In this document: piece after piece, positions 25,363 to 35,680 of the stretch
How the letters are laid out: every line of letters begins with the position of its first letter
Numbering within the stretch: position 1 is the first letter of the stretch
Source of the DNA: Chamaelirium japonicum
Taxonomy: Eukaryota; Streptophyta; Magnoliopsida; Liliales; Melanthiaceae
DNA length: 64,000 bases
Direction: 5' to 3'
Assembly: GCA_947650365.1 (NCBI GenBank)
Contig: OX393550.1
Location: 121,522,374 to 121,586,373 of the forward strand
Program-made: the position numbers and the translations under genes
The notes under the pieces: model-generated
Told to the model about the DNA's origin: nothing
Database searches by the model: none
The model's input: only the letters and a program-made list of their open reading frames with translations

Positions 25363-27978
25363 ATGGAGAGAGGAGAGAGGAGAGAGAGAGTGCAAGAAGG
25401 GAAAACAGGCGACTCGCGGGAAATAGCTTTTTCAAAGGAAATTTCCTCATCTTTTTCAACAGGGTTGATTCTTCCCTCTAGATCCAACTCAGTTTTTTCT
25501 TCAGATTATATCTCGGCTGATACTCTATATGAGATTGATCATGAAAAGAGGTATTCTTCTGCTGTTCTTGCTTCAAATCTGGATCGGGTGGAGGACCGGG
25601 TGGCTGTGGGGAAAGGAGGCGATTTGGAGGGAAAGGAGTTTTCAAAGATAGAAGAAGCATCTCGATTCAAGGAGCTGAATTCTTCATCAATCTTCATTCC
25701 TTCTTCTTCCTCCTCTTCGTCAAGGGTTGGAATTGATAATCTGGATGAAAGGTTTTTGTCTTCTCAGATTCTCAGGAATCCTGTTGGCCCTGTTCTTGGT
25801 TCGATTGATAAGAAGACATTTCAAGAATCTATTGATCCTGTTGAAGAGCTTCCTGTTAATTCTAGCCTACTGTCTCAAACTAGATCAGATCAAGATGAAG
25901 AGGCTGGTTTGATTCATTCTTCTAATTCGTGGCAGAAATTAGATATTGCTAAAGAAAGAGAAGAAGAGCGAGAATTTGGAATTTCAAAATTGGCTGATTC
26001 TCTTTTCTTGAATGATCAGTCTCAATCCTCCGGCCTTGTTCCTCCAATTCCTCTACCGGCGGATAATAATTCTTTGGAACAAGTTTTTTATGGCCATGAT
26101 CTTGGGGAGAAGGTTGAGAGAAATATCCAAGAAGCTAAGGTTTGTTCTTCATCATCCCCTGATTTTTTTGAAGAATTTCCTATTCTTCCTGGTTCTTTGT
26201 CTTCTGAGAGTAAATTTCAAGCCAAAGGATTAGCTGGGAATCAAATTCAATCTTCTTGGAAGGATTTGTTCAGGCCAGCTTCTAATTCTACTGCTCTTAG
26301 TTTCTTACCTCCTAAGATTCTTGAGGACGATAGAATGGGAGCAGATTTATCACAGGATGATTTAGAGGAAGGTATCAAACAATGGAGATTTAGTCTTATT
26401 GGAATTTTGATGGGAAAGAAGCCTTTTTTCAGGAGTCTGAAAGTAATTCTGCTGAAAACCTGGAGATGCAAAGGTTCTTTTACAATGTCTATACTGGATA
26501 ATGGATTAATTGTCTTCAAATTTTCTATTAATGAAGATTTTGATAGAATTTTGCAAAATGGACCTTGGGATTATGAAGGAAGACCACTGTTTTTATGGGA
26601 ATGGAAACCAGGAATGAAATTGGAACGAAAGGTGTTTGATTCTATTCCTATATGGGTCAGACTGCCTAACCTACCTTTTGAATTCTATGCCTGGAGAAGC
26701 CTTTGTAAAATTGGAAGTGTTTTGGGAAATCCTATAAAAATAGATGATCTTACAAAAACTAAGCAAAGACCTAGTTATGCAAGACTGAATATTGAAATTA
26801 AGGTCTCTTCAAAATTGGTGGATCAAATTCCTATTTTTGTCAAGGGAGTTCATGTTTTTGATCAACCTGTTTTGTATGAATGGAAGCCTCCTTCTTGTGC
26901 TAATTGTTTACTTTTTGGTCATACAACAAAGGATTGTATAGAAGTGCAGCAAAATTCTAAGCAGCAGATCAAAAAGAAAATTTGGATGCCAAAGGAAAAT
27001 AAAGCCAAATCTCAGCCTATAAGATTGTCTAATTCTTATGATATATTGCAAGAAACTCCTGAGGTTTTGGAATCAGGGAATCTTGAGGAAGTTATGCAGG
27101 GAAAGGATCATAACTCTGGGACTTCATCTCACTTTCAGGCAGGAAATTTTAAGACAGGGTTAATGACAGATACTTATAGTATAGATAGTTTGAATATAAG
27201 TCAGTGCACTATGGAAGGTACTCTTGGTCTGGATGGTTTAATTGAAGTTAAGTGTGATAGTGTTGATGGCTTGGATAAATCTCAGTTTACTATGAATTCT
27301 CCAAGGCAGACAGTGCTAGAGACAAATATTCAGATTTCTGATGATTTGAAGAAGACACAGTGTATTCCTGATTCTGAAAGATTGAAGGTAGTTCAGGGTG
27401 TTTTGGAAAAATCTTTTACTCTAAATCAGACAGGGTTAGTGAAAGATAAACATAGTTCTGAAGGTATTCATAGTTCTGATGATCTGAATAAGGCTCAGTC
27501 TACTATAAAAGATACTAATATTTCACAACAGAATTTGGCTAGATTGCTGAGCAATGAAACTGGAAAATGGTCTCCTGGGAAAAATAGAAAAAACATTGCT
27601 TCAAATGTGGAGGAAGAACAGATTCTTATTACTAGTAAAGGTAATAATATTGTCAAACATAATCTGGGTACAGAAATAGAGAGAGTTAAAATGATAGAGG
27701 GAAAATTGAGGTCAAAGGCAAATGCTGAATATGTGTTGGCCATTAAACAAGCAAATTTGGCTGCTCCACCTACTGAAATTCAATCCTATAGAAAAGCAGC
27801 TAGAATCAGAATTCTTGATTCATTCAAATCTTCTACACAAAATATGGGTATTGATACTGAGTACAAGGTGGATATAGAGGATGAGAATGAGCAAAGTTCA
27901 GATACTTTAGTTCAGCAAATAAAACCTGGAGACAAAGTTTTGGAGGAGGGTCTCTTAGATCAGTTGTCAGTTAAATGA
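25363..27978 (+). CDS. LINE ORF1 protein: DUF4283 and CCHC zinc knuckle, RNA-binding gag-like
   Basis: The predicted 871-residue protein is the nucleic-acid-binding ORF1 partner of plant L1 elements, thought to package the LINE RNA with ORF2 product. Residues 1-340 are hydrophilic and Ser/Glu-rich with no recognised domain. A DUF4283 domain covers about 341-470 (WRFSLIGILMGKK ... NGPWDYEGRPLFLWEW ... IPIWVRLPNLPFEF). A zinc knuckle of pattern C-X2-C-X4-H-X4-C sits at Cys512, Cys515, His520 and Cys525 (26896 onward). The C-terminal third is polar and carries four degenerate DxLxxxQ(C/F/S) motifs. The frame is open upstream to an ATG at 25345, but that codon lies inside the satellite target-site duplication; the ATG at 25363 is the first inside the element and is chosen here. 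The real start could be further down, because the first codons are GA-rich leader-like sequence. The stop codon overlaps the ORF2 start. Confidence 0.9.
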   Translation: MERGERRERVQEGKTGDSREIAFSKEISSSFSTGLILPSRSNSVFSSDYISADTLYEIDHEKRYSSAVLASNLDRVEDRVAVGKGGDLEGKEFSKIEEASRFKELNSSSIFIPSSSSSSSRVGIDNLDERFLSSQILRNPVGPVLGSIDKKTFQESIDPVEELPVNSSLLSQTRSDQDEEAGLIHSSNSWQKLDIAKEREEEREFGISKLADSLFLNDQSQSSGLVPPIPLPADNNSLEQVFYGHDLGEKVERNIQEAKVCSSSSPDFFEEFPILPGSLSSESKFQAKGLAGNQIQSSWKDLFRPASNSTALSFLPPKILEDDRMGADLSQDDLEEGIKQWRFSLIGILMGKKPFFRSLKVILLKTWRCKGSFTMSILDNGLIVFKFSINEDFDRILQNGPWDYEGRPLFLWEWKPGMKLERKVFDSIPIWVRLPNLPFEFYAWRSLCKIGSVLGNPIKIDDLTKTKQRPSYARLNIEIKVSSKLVDQIPIFVKGVHVFDQPVLYEWKPPSCANCLLFGHTTKDCIEVQQNSKQQIKKKIWMPKENKAKSQPIRLSNSYDILQETPEVLESGNLEEVMQGKDHNSGTSSHFQAGNFKTGLMTDTYSIDSLNISQCTMEGTLGLDGLIEVKCDSVDGLDKSQFTMNSPRQTVLETNIQISDDLKKTQCIPDSERLKVVQGVLEKSFTLNQTGLVKDKHSSEGIHSSDDLNKAQSTIKDTNISQQNLARLLSNETGKWSPGKNRKNIASNVEEEQILITSKGNNIVKHNLGTEIERVKMIEGKLRSKANAEYVLAIKQANLAAPPTEIQSYRKAARIRILDSFKSSTQNMGIDTEYKVDIEDENEQSSDTLVQQIKPGDKVLEEGLLDQLSVK
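27187..27510 (+). other. degenerate repeated motif in ORF1 C-terminal region
   Basis: Four related peptides in one frame: SLNISQCTM, GLDKSQFTM, DLKKTQCIP and DLNKAQSTI, starting near 27187, 27268, 27343 and 27484. Intervals are about 27, 25 and 47 codons. This may be an internal duplication or a repeated interaction motif; no known domain is recognised. Confidence 0.5.
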
Positions 27979-30900
27979 ATATTGGCATTTGGAACACTAG
28001 GGGCTTAAACAGTACTGATAGATGTCAAGATGTTGTCTCTCTAATTTCTAAGCATAACTTGGGTATTTTTGCGTTATTGGAGACTAAAGTGAGAATTCAG
28101 AATATTCAAAAAATCCATCAGAGTATTAAGCCAGGGTGGAACATTCTTTCTAATCATTCTATGAATAATGCTGGGAGGATTATGATCTTGTGGGATCAAT
28201 CTGTGTTTCAGGTTTGTTCTAGGACAGAGACTGATCAGCTTGTTCACTGTTCTGTCAGGTGGATGCCAGGGAAGAAGGATCTCTCCTTTTCTATTGTTTA
28301 TGGGCACAATTTGGCTTCTGATAGGAATAATTTGTGGACTAGCTTACTTGATATTAGTACAGGTATCTCTGGTCCCTGGTTAGTTGGTGGTGACTTCAAT
28401 ATAGTTCGTTATGGGAATGAAAAAATTGGTGGGAATCCAGTTCCTTCTGATATTCTTGAGCAATTTAATGAAGTTCTAGAAGACTGTGGGCTTGATGATA
28501 TGAGTTCACATGGTGCTTTCCTTACGTGGAATAATAGAGCAGATGTTAATAGGATTGCAGCTAAGTTGGATAGAACTTTAATCAATCATCATTGGAATTT
28601 TGGATTCCCTGAAAGTGTTACAAGCTTTTATAATCAGGGCTCTTCAGATCATACTTCAATGATCATTAATATGAATCCTGCTTGGGTTTATGGTTCTTCT
28701 CCATTCAGATACTTGCAGATTTGGGAAACCCATGAGTCTTATTCTCAATTAGTTTCAGATTCCTGGAATCAGCATGTTATGGGAGATCCTATTAACAAGA
28801 TTTGTTCTAAACTTAAAAGGATGAAAGCTACTTTCAAAGCTTGGAATAAGAATACTTTTAGACATACTGCTATCAGATGTGAAGAAGCAAAGAAAGCTGT
28901 GGATACTATCCAAGCTAAGATCCATCTTAATCCTTTAGATTGTAATCTAGTTCTGGAGGAAAGAAATGCCCTTTACTTATGGAAGAAGGAGAAGAATATG
29001 CACTCTGATTTGCTGAAATTAAAAGCTAAAGTTAATTGGCTTACTAAAGGAGACACAAATTCAAGATTTTTCTATAATGCTATCCAGAATAGGAGATCAG
29101 CTAATAAAATTTTTAGTATTTTGATTGATGATGGCAGGATGCTGGAGGATTCTAACAGTATAAAAGATGAAGGTGTAAATTATTTCTCTAAGCTTTTCTT
29201 TAGTAAGAACAGTGAGAATTTTAAGTGTACAGGACTGCTTCAGTTGAATACTGAGCATAGAGATCAGATCTGTCAGCAGTTTACTACAGAAGAGATTTAT
29301 AATGCTGTGCATAATACAGCTGTTGATAAAAGCCCGGGTGCTGATGGCTTTTCTGCTGCTTTTTATGTGAAGTGCTGGCCTATTGTCAAAGAAGATGTTT
29401 GCAATATGATTTTTTACTTTTCTGATCATCCAGATAAAGTCTCTTACCTTAATCATACTTTGATTGCTCTCATTCCTAAAGAGGAAAGGATTACTAGCTT
29501 TGCTTGCTGTAGACCTATATCTTTGTGTAATGTCTCTTATAAGATAATCTCTTCTATTTTGGCCAATAGACTTAAGAAGTATCTGGCTTATCTTATAGCA
29601 GATAATCAGTTTGCTTTTATCAGTGGCAGGAATATTCAGGATGCAGTGATGTTAGCCCATGAAATCCTAAATAGATTCCATTTGTCTGAAGGAGTGCCTC
29701 GTATGTGCATCAAGATTGACTTGAAGAAGGCTTTTGATTCAGTAAATCATCATTTCATTTTGAAAGCCATGGAAAATATGAACTTTCCTCATAAGTGGAT
29801 TAACTGGATTAACTGGTGCATTTCTACTGTCAGATTTTCGGTTTTAATTAATGGGGCAGCTTCAGGTTACTTTCAAGCTCATAGAGGAATTAGACAAGGA
29901 GACCCATTATCTCCTTATCTTTTTACTATTGTGATGAATGTACTCTCTTGTATGCTAAAAGAAGCTATAGATAATCAGTATATTGAAATCCCTTCTTTGG
30001 GCAGTATTGCTATTTCTCATTTAGCCTATGCTGATGATCTCCTCATTTTTTGTAAGGCTGATAGGAAGTCAGCTGAAGGGCTGAATAATGTTCTCAAAAT
30101 GTTCTCTGCTCAATCAGGCCTGGAAATCAATCATAGCAAATCAAAGATCTTCTTCAGTCAAAATGTTACAGATAAGCAGGATTTAAGCTTCATTCTTGGT
30201 TTTGGGGAAGGTAATTTGCCTGTTAAATACCTGGGGCTTCCTCTTATTTCTAAAAGTCTTAAGCAAAGAGATTGTCAGATCCTTATTGATAAGATCAGAA
30301 TTAGAATCAGTTCTTGGAACATGAAATTTCTCTCTTTTGCTGGCAGAGTGGAATTGGTTAGATCAGTTTTGAATTCTATTCAGATTTATTGGTCTGGAGT
30401 TTTTGAATTTCCTAAATCTGTTGTTCAGGAAATTGAGAGGCTGTTCACTAGATTTCTGTGGAGTGGTACTAATGGTTTGAAGAAAATGGTCCCTATTGCT
30501 TGGAAAAGACTTTGTTTTCCTAAAAAAGAAGGTGGACTGGGCTTCAGAAATATTAGGGATTGGAATAATGCAGCTTTGGCAAAATATATTTGGAGAATTT
30601 GCTCTAATGATCAATCTCTTTGGGCTAATTGGATTAGGCTGAAATATCTGAAGAAAGACTCTATATGGGATTGTAAAAGTAGTCCTAGAAATTCAGGTAT
30701 TTGGAGAGGCATTCTTAAATGTAGAGATCAGATTAAACCACTCATTCAGCATATTGTGGGTAATGGTAGAGACACTAACTTCTGGATGGACAGATGGATT
30801 TCTGAAGGAAGACTGATTGACATTTATGGCAGTAGAGCAGTGTATGATATGGGTCTGGGTACTGATATTAAGGTTAACACTTTCAGGAATAATAATTGCT

Positions 30901-31454
30901 GGTCTTTTCCTTCTCCAAATTCAGCAAATCTGATGACAATGTATGATAAAATTAGAGCTCATAACATCTTCTATTCAGACAGTCCAGATTTAATAGTGTG
31001 GAAACCTTCTAGCAGTGGTGTTTACTCTCTTAAATCAGCCTGGAATGCTATTAGGAGTAAAAAGCCTATAATAGCTGAATACTCCTGGATTTGGCATAAG
31101 CAAAGGATTGAAAGACATGCTATTTGTTTATGGAGAACTACTCAACAGACTCTTCTTACTTGTGATAATCTGCATAAAAGAGGAATTAATGTTCATTCTT
31201 TGTGCTCTCTCTGCTTGTCTGATAGAGAGGATCAAGATCATCTATTCTTTAACTGTTCTTATTCTAACTGGATATGGAGATTAGTCCTTGCTAGGCTAGG
31301 GATTAAACCTGGGAGAACTGGAAATATTAAAGAGGAGATTCATAGACTTAGTAGCAAATTTAAAGGGGAAGGTTTGATTGCTACTATTGCTAGATTGGCC
31401 TTAGGCTGTGTTGTCTATTTGTTATGGGAGGAAAGAAATAAAAGAATTTTTTAG
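27975..31454 (+). CDS. LINE ORF2: endonuclease, reverse transcriptase, zf-RVT (ends at premature TAG)
   Basis: The 1,159-residue product nicks target DNA and reverse transcribes the element RNA at the nick. An exonuclease-endonuclease-phosphatase domain spans residues 1 to about 230, with its conserved set present: Asn7, Glu36 (LLETK), GGDFN with Asp140 and Asn142, LDR with Asp199, and SDH with Asp225/His226. The reverse transcriptase spans about 415-740, with DKSPGADGF at 451, Asp582 (KIDLKKAFDS), RQGDPLSPYLF and the catalytic YADD at 685-688. A zf-RVT domain follows (WKPSSSGVYSLKSAW from 1009; Cys1077, Cys1080, His1089, Cys1094). Translation stops at TAG 31452-31454, right after the conserved LWEERNKRIF. 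The plant L1 RNase H domain continues in the same frame beyond it. The start ATG overlaps the ORF1 stop (ATGA), consistent with coupled reinitiation or leaky scanning. Confidence 0.92.
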   Translation: MNIGIWNTRGLNSTDRCQDVVSLISKHNLGIFALLETKVRIQNIQKIHQSIKPGWNILSNHSMNNAGRIMILWDQSVFQVCSRTETDQLVHCSVRWMPGKKDLSFSIVYGHNLASDRNNLWTSLLDISTGISGPWLVGGDFNIVRYGNEKIGGNPVPSDILEQFNEVLEDCGLDDMSSHGAFLTWNNRADVNRIAAKLDRTLINHHWNFGFPESVTSFYNQGSSDHTSMIINMNPAWVYGSSPFRYLQIWETHESYSQLVSDSWNQHVMGDPINKICSKLKRMKATFKAWNKNTFRHTAIRCEEAKKAVDTIQAKIHLNPLDCNLVLEERNALYLWKKEKNMHSDLLKLKAKVNWLTKGDTNSRFFYNAIQNRRSANKIFSILIDDGRMLEDSNSIKDEGVNYFSKLFFSKNSENFKCTGLLQLNTEHRDQICQQFTTEEIYNAVHNTAVDKSPGADGFSAAFYVKCWPIVKEDVCNMIFYFSDHPDKVSYLNHTLIALIPKEERITSFACCRPISLCNVSYKIISSILANRLKKYLAYLIADNQFAFISGRNIQDAVMLAHEILNRFHLSEGVPRMCIKIDLKKAFDSVNHHFILKAMENMNFPHKWINWINWCISTVRFSVLINGAASGYFQAHRGIRQGDPLSPYLFTIVMNVLSCMLKEAIDNQYIEIPSLGSIAISHLAYADDLLIFCKADRKSAEGLNNVLKMFSAQSGLEINHSKSKIFFSQNVTDKQDLSFILGFGEGNLPVKYLGLPLISKSLKQRDCQILIDKIRIRISSWNMKFLSFAGRVELVRSVLNSIQIYWSGVFEFPKSVVQEIERLFTRFLWSGTNGLKKMVPIAWKRLCFPKKEGGLGFRNIRDWNNAALAKYIWRICSNDQSLWANWIRLKYLKKDSIWDCKSSPRNSGIWRGILKCRDQIKPLIQHIVGNGRDTNFWMDRWISEGRLIDIYGSRAVYDMGLGTDIKVNTFRNNNCWSFPSPNSANLMTMYDKIRAHNIFYSDSPDLIVWKPSSSGVYSLKSAWNAIRSKKPIIAEYSWIWHKQRIERHAICLWRTTQQTLLTCDNLHKRGINVHSLCSLCLSDREDQDHLFFNCSYSNWIWRLVLARLGIKPGRTGNIKEEIHRLSSKFKGEGLIATIARLALGCVVYLLWEERNKRIF

Positions 31455-32132
31455 AAGGTTAATAGACACAAAAGAGTGCTATTAGCTATCATCACCAGAA
31501 CAATCCATTTAAGACTGTCAGGTATTAAACTGTTTGAGGAGGACAGTTATGATACTAGAATTTCTGCAGCTAAATGGGGTCTATCTTTCTCTTCTTATCA
31601 TCAGAATTTTAATAAAGTCTTTTGGCAGAAGCCTTCAACTGATTGGATTGAGTTGAATACAGATGGGGCTGTTAAAGAGAATAATTCTTCGATTGGAGGA
31701 ATTTTCAGAAATTCTGAAGGACAGGTTATCTTAAGTTACTGTGGTCCTTCCAGGCATAAGCAAATTGCAGAAGTTGAGTTGGAGGCTATAGAGCAAGGAC
31801 TGGTTTATGCAGAAAATCTGAATATATCTCAGTTATGGATTGAATCAGATTTTCTTTTAGCTGTGAACTATATTAAAAACGTTTATTCTATCCCTTGGAA
31901 TTGTTCTCATCAAGTTCAGTATATTCAGAAGAAGCTGAATCAGTTTAGGCATTTCCAAATTACTCATATTCTGAGAGAAGGAAATCAAGCAGCTGATGTG
32001 CTCTCTAAAATGGGACAGAACAAGGATCTTATTACTGAACTTTATTCTGAAGATCTTAAAGGCAATTTGAGAATTGCTGTTGAAGCTGATAATATGCAAA
32101 AAGGTTATGACAGGAAAGATAATAGCTTTTGA
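31455..32132 (+). pseudogene. LINE ORF2 RNase H segment, separated by in-frame TAG
   Basis: 226 codons in the same frame as ORF2, beginning directly after the TAG. It encodes a plant-type RNase H (RVT_3-like), which would degrade the RNA strand after reverse transcription. The four acidic active-site positions are visible: Asp in NTDGA (31662), Glu in EVELEA, Asp in WIESDF and Asp in NQAADVLSK. The only start-like codon near the 5' end is a GTG at 31476. The first in-frame ATG comes after the last catalytic Asp, so this is not an independent gene. The simplest reading is that one nonsense change cut a roughly 1,385-codon ORF2; programmed readthrough is possible but unsupported. Confidence 0.85.
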
Positions 32133-32348
32133 TGCTGATATTGCTGAAAGATTAAGGCAGAAGGGCTGTGCTGGAGTGGAATGGATCTGTATTGGACAGT
32201 ATGCTCTTTCAAGTCCGAGTTCTTTTTCCTTTGTGTCTTGTTGTAAATTTTGGTTTGGTTTTGATTTTTTGGACTTGTATGGAAGTCTTTAGTTGTAATG
32301 ATGTTCTTTGAAGGGCGGGGTCCCTAATAAAATCCCCTAGATTTGATC
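32133..32348 (+). other. LINE 3' untranslated region
   Basis: 216 bp of T-rich noncoding sequence between the RNase H stop and the poly(A). It contains a G-rich stretch (GGGCGGGG near 32314) just before the polyadenylation signal. No further ORF with recognisable product is seen. Confidence 0.85.
32326..32331 (+). terminator. LINE polyadenylation signal AATAAA
   Basis: A canonical AATAAA hexamer 18 bases before the A run, the spacing expected of a cleavage and polyadenylation signal in the LINE transcript. Confidence 0.8.
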
Positions 32349-32364
32349 AAAAAAAAAAAAAAAA
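32349..32364 (+). other. LINE poly(A) tail
   Basis: Sixteen consecutive A residues ending exactly where the 3' target-site duplication begins. This is the terminal tail of a reverse-transcribed LINE copy. Confidence 0.95.
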
Positions 32365-32382
32365 GAGATAGAATGGATCGTA
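32365..32382 (+). repeat. LINE target-site duplication, 3' copy
   Basis: Identical over 18 of 18 bases to 25337-25354. Satellite of block 18 resumes here in the same orientation as before the element. Confidence 0.95.
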
Positions 32383-35182
32383 TAAATGAATTAGAATCGA
32401 TCGTACGAATGAATTAGAATGGATCATGCGAATGAATTAGAATGGATCGTGCGAATGAATTAGAATGGATCGTACGAATGAAATAGAATGGATTGTACGA
32501 ATGAGATAGAATGGATCGTACGAATGAATTAGAATGGATATATTCAAGCGAATGAATTAGAATGGATGATACGAATGAATTAGAATGGATTCATTCGTGC
32601 GAATGAATTAGAATGGATCGTACGAATGAGTAAGAATGGATCGTACGAATGAATTAGAATGGATTGATATAGAATGAATCGTACGAATGAATTAGAATGG
32701 ATCGTACGAATGAATTAGAATGGATCGTACGAATGAATTAGAATGGATTGAATTAGAATGAATCGTACGAATGAATTAGAATGAATCATACCGTACGAAT
32801 GAATTAGAATGGATCATACGAAGGAATTAGAATGGATCGTACGAATGAATTAGAATGGATACGAATGGATCGTACGAATGAGTAAGAATGGATCGTACGA
32901 ATGAAATAGAATGGATTGTACGAATGAATTAGAATGGATACATTCGTGCGAATGAATTAGGGTGGATCGTATGAATGAATTAGAATAGATTGTACGAATG
33001 AATTAGAATGGATCGTATGAATGAATTAGAATGGATACATTCATGCGAATGAATTAGAATGTATCGTTTGAATGAATTAGAATGGATCGTATGAGTGAAT
33101 TAGAATGGATACGAAGGAATTAGAATGGATCGTACGAAGGAATTAGAATGGATCGTACGAAGGAATTAGAATGGATCGTACGAATGAGTAAGAATGGATC
33201 GTACGAATGAATTAGAATGGATTGTACGAATGAGTTAGAATGGATCGTACGAATGAATTAGAATGGATACATTCGTGCGAATGAATTAGAATGGATCGTA
33301 TGAATGAATTAGAATCGATCGTACGAATGAATTAGAATGGATCATGCGAATGAATTAGAATGGATCGTGCAAATGAATTAGAATTGTTCGTACGAATTAA
33401 ATAGAATAGATTGTACGAATGAGATAGAATGGATCGTACGAATGAATTAGAATGGATACATTCATGTGAATGAATTAGAATGGATCATACGAATGAATTA
33501 GAATAGATTCATTCGTGCGAATGAATTAGAATGGATCGTACGAATGAGTAAGAATGGATCATACGAATGAATTAGAATGGATTGAATTAGAATGAATCGT
33601 ACGAATGAATTAGAATGGATCGTACGAATGAATTAGAATGGATCGTACGAATGAATTAGAATGGATCGTACGAATGAATTAGAATGGATTGAATTATAAT
33701 GAATCGTACGAATGAATTAGAATGAATCATACCGTACGAATGAATTAGAATGGATCATACGAAGGAATTAGAATGGATCGTACGAATGAATTAGAATGGA
33801 TCGTACGAATGAATTGGAATGGATCGTACGAATGAATTAGAATAGATCGTATGAATGAATTAGAATGGATCGTGTGAATGAATTAGAATGGATCGTACGA
33901 ATAAATTAAAATGGATCGTATGAATGAAATAGAATGGATCTTATGAATGAATTAGAATGGATCGTACGAATGAATTAGAATGGATCGTACGAAGGAATTA
34001 GAATGGATCGTATGAAGGAATTAGAATAGATAGTACGAATGAATTAGAATGGATACCTTCGTGCAAATGAATTAGGATGGATCGTACGAATGAGTAAGAA
34101 TGGATCGTACGAATGAAATAGAATGGATCGTATGAATGAATTAGAATGGATCGTGCGAATGAATTAGAATGGATCGTACGAATGAATTAGAATGGATACA
34201 TTCGTGCGAATGAATTAGAATGGATCGTATGAATGAATTAGAATCGATCGTACGAATGAATTAGAATGGATCATGCGAATGAATTAGAATGGATCGTGCG
34301 AATGAATTAGAATGGATCGAACGAATGAAATAGAATGGATTGTACGAATGAGATAGAATGGATCGTACGAATGAATTAGAATGGATACATTCATGCGAAT
34401 GAATTAGAATGGATCATACGAATGAATTAGAATGGATTCATTCGCAGGAATGAATTAGAATAGATTGTGCGAATGAATTAGAATGGATCGTACGAATGAA
34501 TTAGAATGGATACATTCATGCGAATGAATTAGAATGGATCGTATGAATGAATTAGAATGGATCGTATTAGTGAATTAGAATGGATACGAAGGAATTAGAA
34601 TGGATCGTACGAAGGAATTAGAATGGATCGTACGAATGAATTAGAATGGATCGTATGAATGAATTAGAATGGATCGTGCGAATGAATTAAAATGGATCGT
34701 ATGAATGAAATAGAATGGATCGTATGAATTAGAATGGATCATACAAATGAAATAGAATGAATCGTACGAATGAATTAGAATGGATCATACGAAGGAATTA
34801 GAATGGATCGTATGAATGAATTAGAATGGATCGTACGAATGAGTTAGAATGGATCGTACGAAGGAATTAGAATGGATAGTATGAATGAATTAGAATGGAT
34901 ACCTTCATGCAAATGAATTAGAATGGATCGTACGAATGAGTAAGAATGGATTGTACGAATGAAATAGAATGGATCGTATGAATGAATTAGAATGGATCGT
35001 GCGAATGAATTAGAATGGATCGTACGAATGAATTAGAATAGATTGTGCGAATGAATTAGAATGGATCGTACAAATGAATTAGAATGGATCGTACGAATGA
35101 ATTAGAATGGATCGTATGAATGAATTAGAATGGATTGTGCGAATGAATTAGAATGGATCGTACGAATGAAATAGAATGGATT
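32365..35182 (-). repeat. satellite block 18, right part (minus orientation)
   Basis: Continuation of the block split by the LINE. The first roughly 120 bp after the LINE (GAATCGATCG, GGATCATGCG and a second GAGATAGAATGG) repeat the order of units just before it, so the LINE sits between two similar higher-order segments. It ends at a class A junction near 35181. Confidence 0.93.
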
Positions 35183-35680
35183 CGCACGAATGTATCCATT
35201 CTAATTCATTCATACGATCCATTCTAATTCATTCGTACGATTCATTCTAATTCAATCCATTCTAATTCATTCGTATGATCCATTCTAATTCATTCGCATG
35301 AATGTATCCATTCTAATTCATTCGTACGATCCATTCTATCTCATTCGTACAATCCATTCTATTTCATTCGTACGATCCATTCTAATTCATTCGCACGATC
35401 CATTCTAATTCATTCGCATGATCCATTCTAATTTATTCGCACGATCCATTCTAATTCATTCATACGATCCATTCTAATTCATTCATATGATCCATTCTAA
35501 TTCATTCGTACGATCCAATCTAATTCATTCGTACGATCCATTCTAATTCATTCATACGAATGTATCCATTCTAATTCACTCGTATGATGCATTCTAATTC
35601 ATTCGTACGGTATGATTCATTCTAATTCATTCGTACGATTCATTCTAATTCATTCGTACGATCCATTCTAATTCATTCGT
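35183..35680 (+). repeat. satellite block 19 (plus orientation)
   Basis: Short plus-orientation block following a class A junction but, unlike the other class A sites, without HOR-1 after it. It ends at a 48-bp perfect palindrome. Confidence 0.9.

Larger units (their letters stand above)
25355..32364 (+). mobile_element. L1-type plant LINE retrotransposon, near full length
   Basis: A 7,010-bp non-LTR retrotransposon inserted in satellite block 18. Order: 8-base leader, ORF1 (DUF4283 plus CCHC knuckle), ORF2 (AP-type endonuclease, reverse transcriptase, zf-RVT), in-frame TAG, RNase H segment, about 216-bp 3' UTR with AATAAA, and a 16-base A run. A perfect 18-bp target-site duplication shows insertion by target-primed reverse transcription. 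There are no LTRs. The perfect duplication, homopolymer tail and single visible nonsense change suggest a young insertion, later than the amplification of the surrounding satellite. The very short leader suggests slight 5' truncation. Confidence 0.96.

Noticed and set aside
26247..26519. Antisense and shifted ORFs inside the LINE (26247-26519, 27495-27743, 29097-29456, 30363-30614, 32074-32292 and others)
   Set aside because: They overlap the conserved ORF1/ORF2/RNase H frames, have no recognised domains and are shadows of those frames.
31476..32132. RNase H as an independent gene starting at 31476
   Set aside because: The start would be GTG; no in-frame ATG precedes the catalytic residues and the frame is continuous with ORF2.
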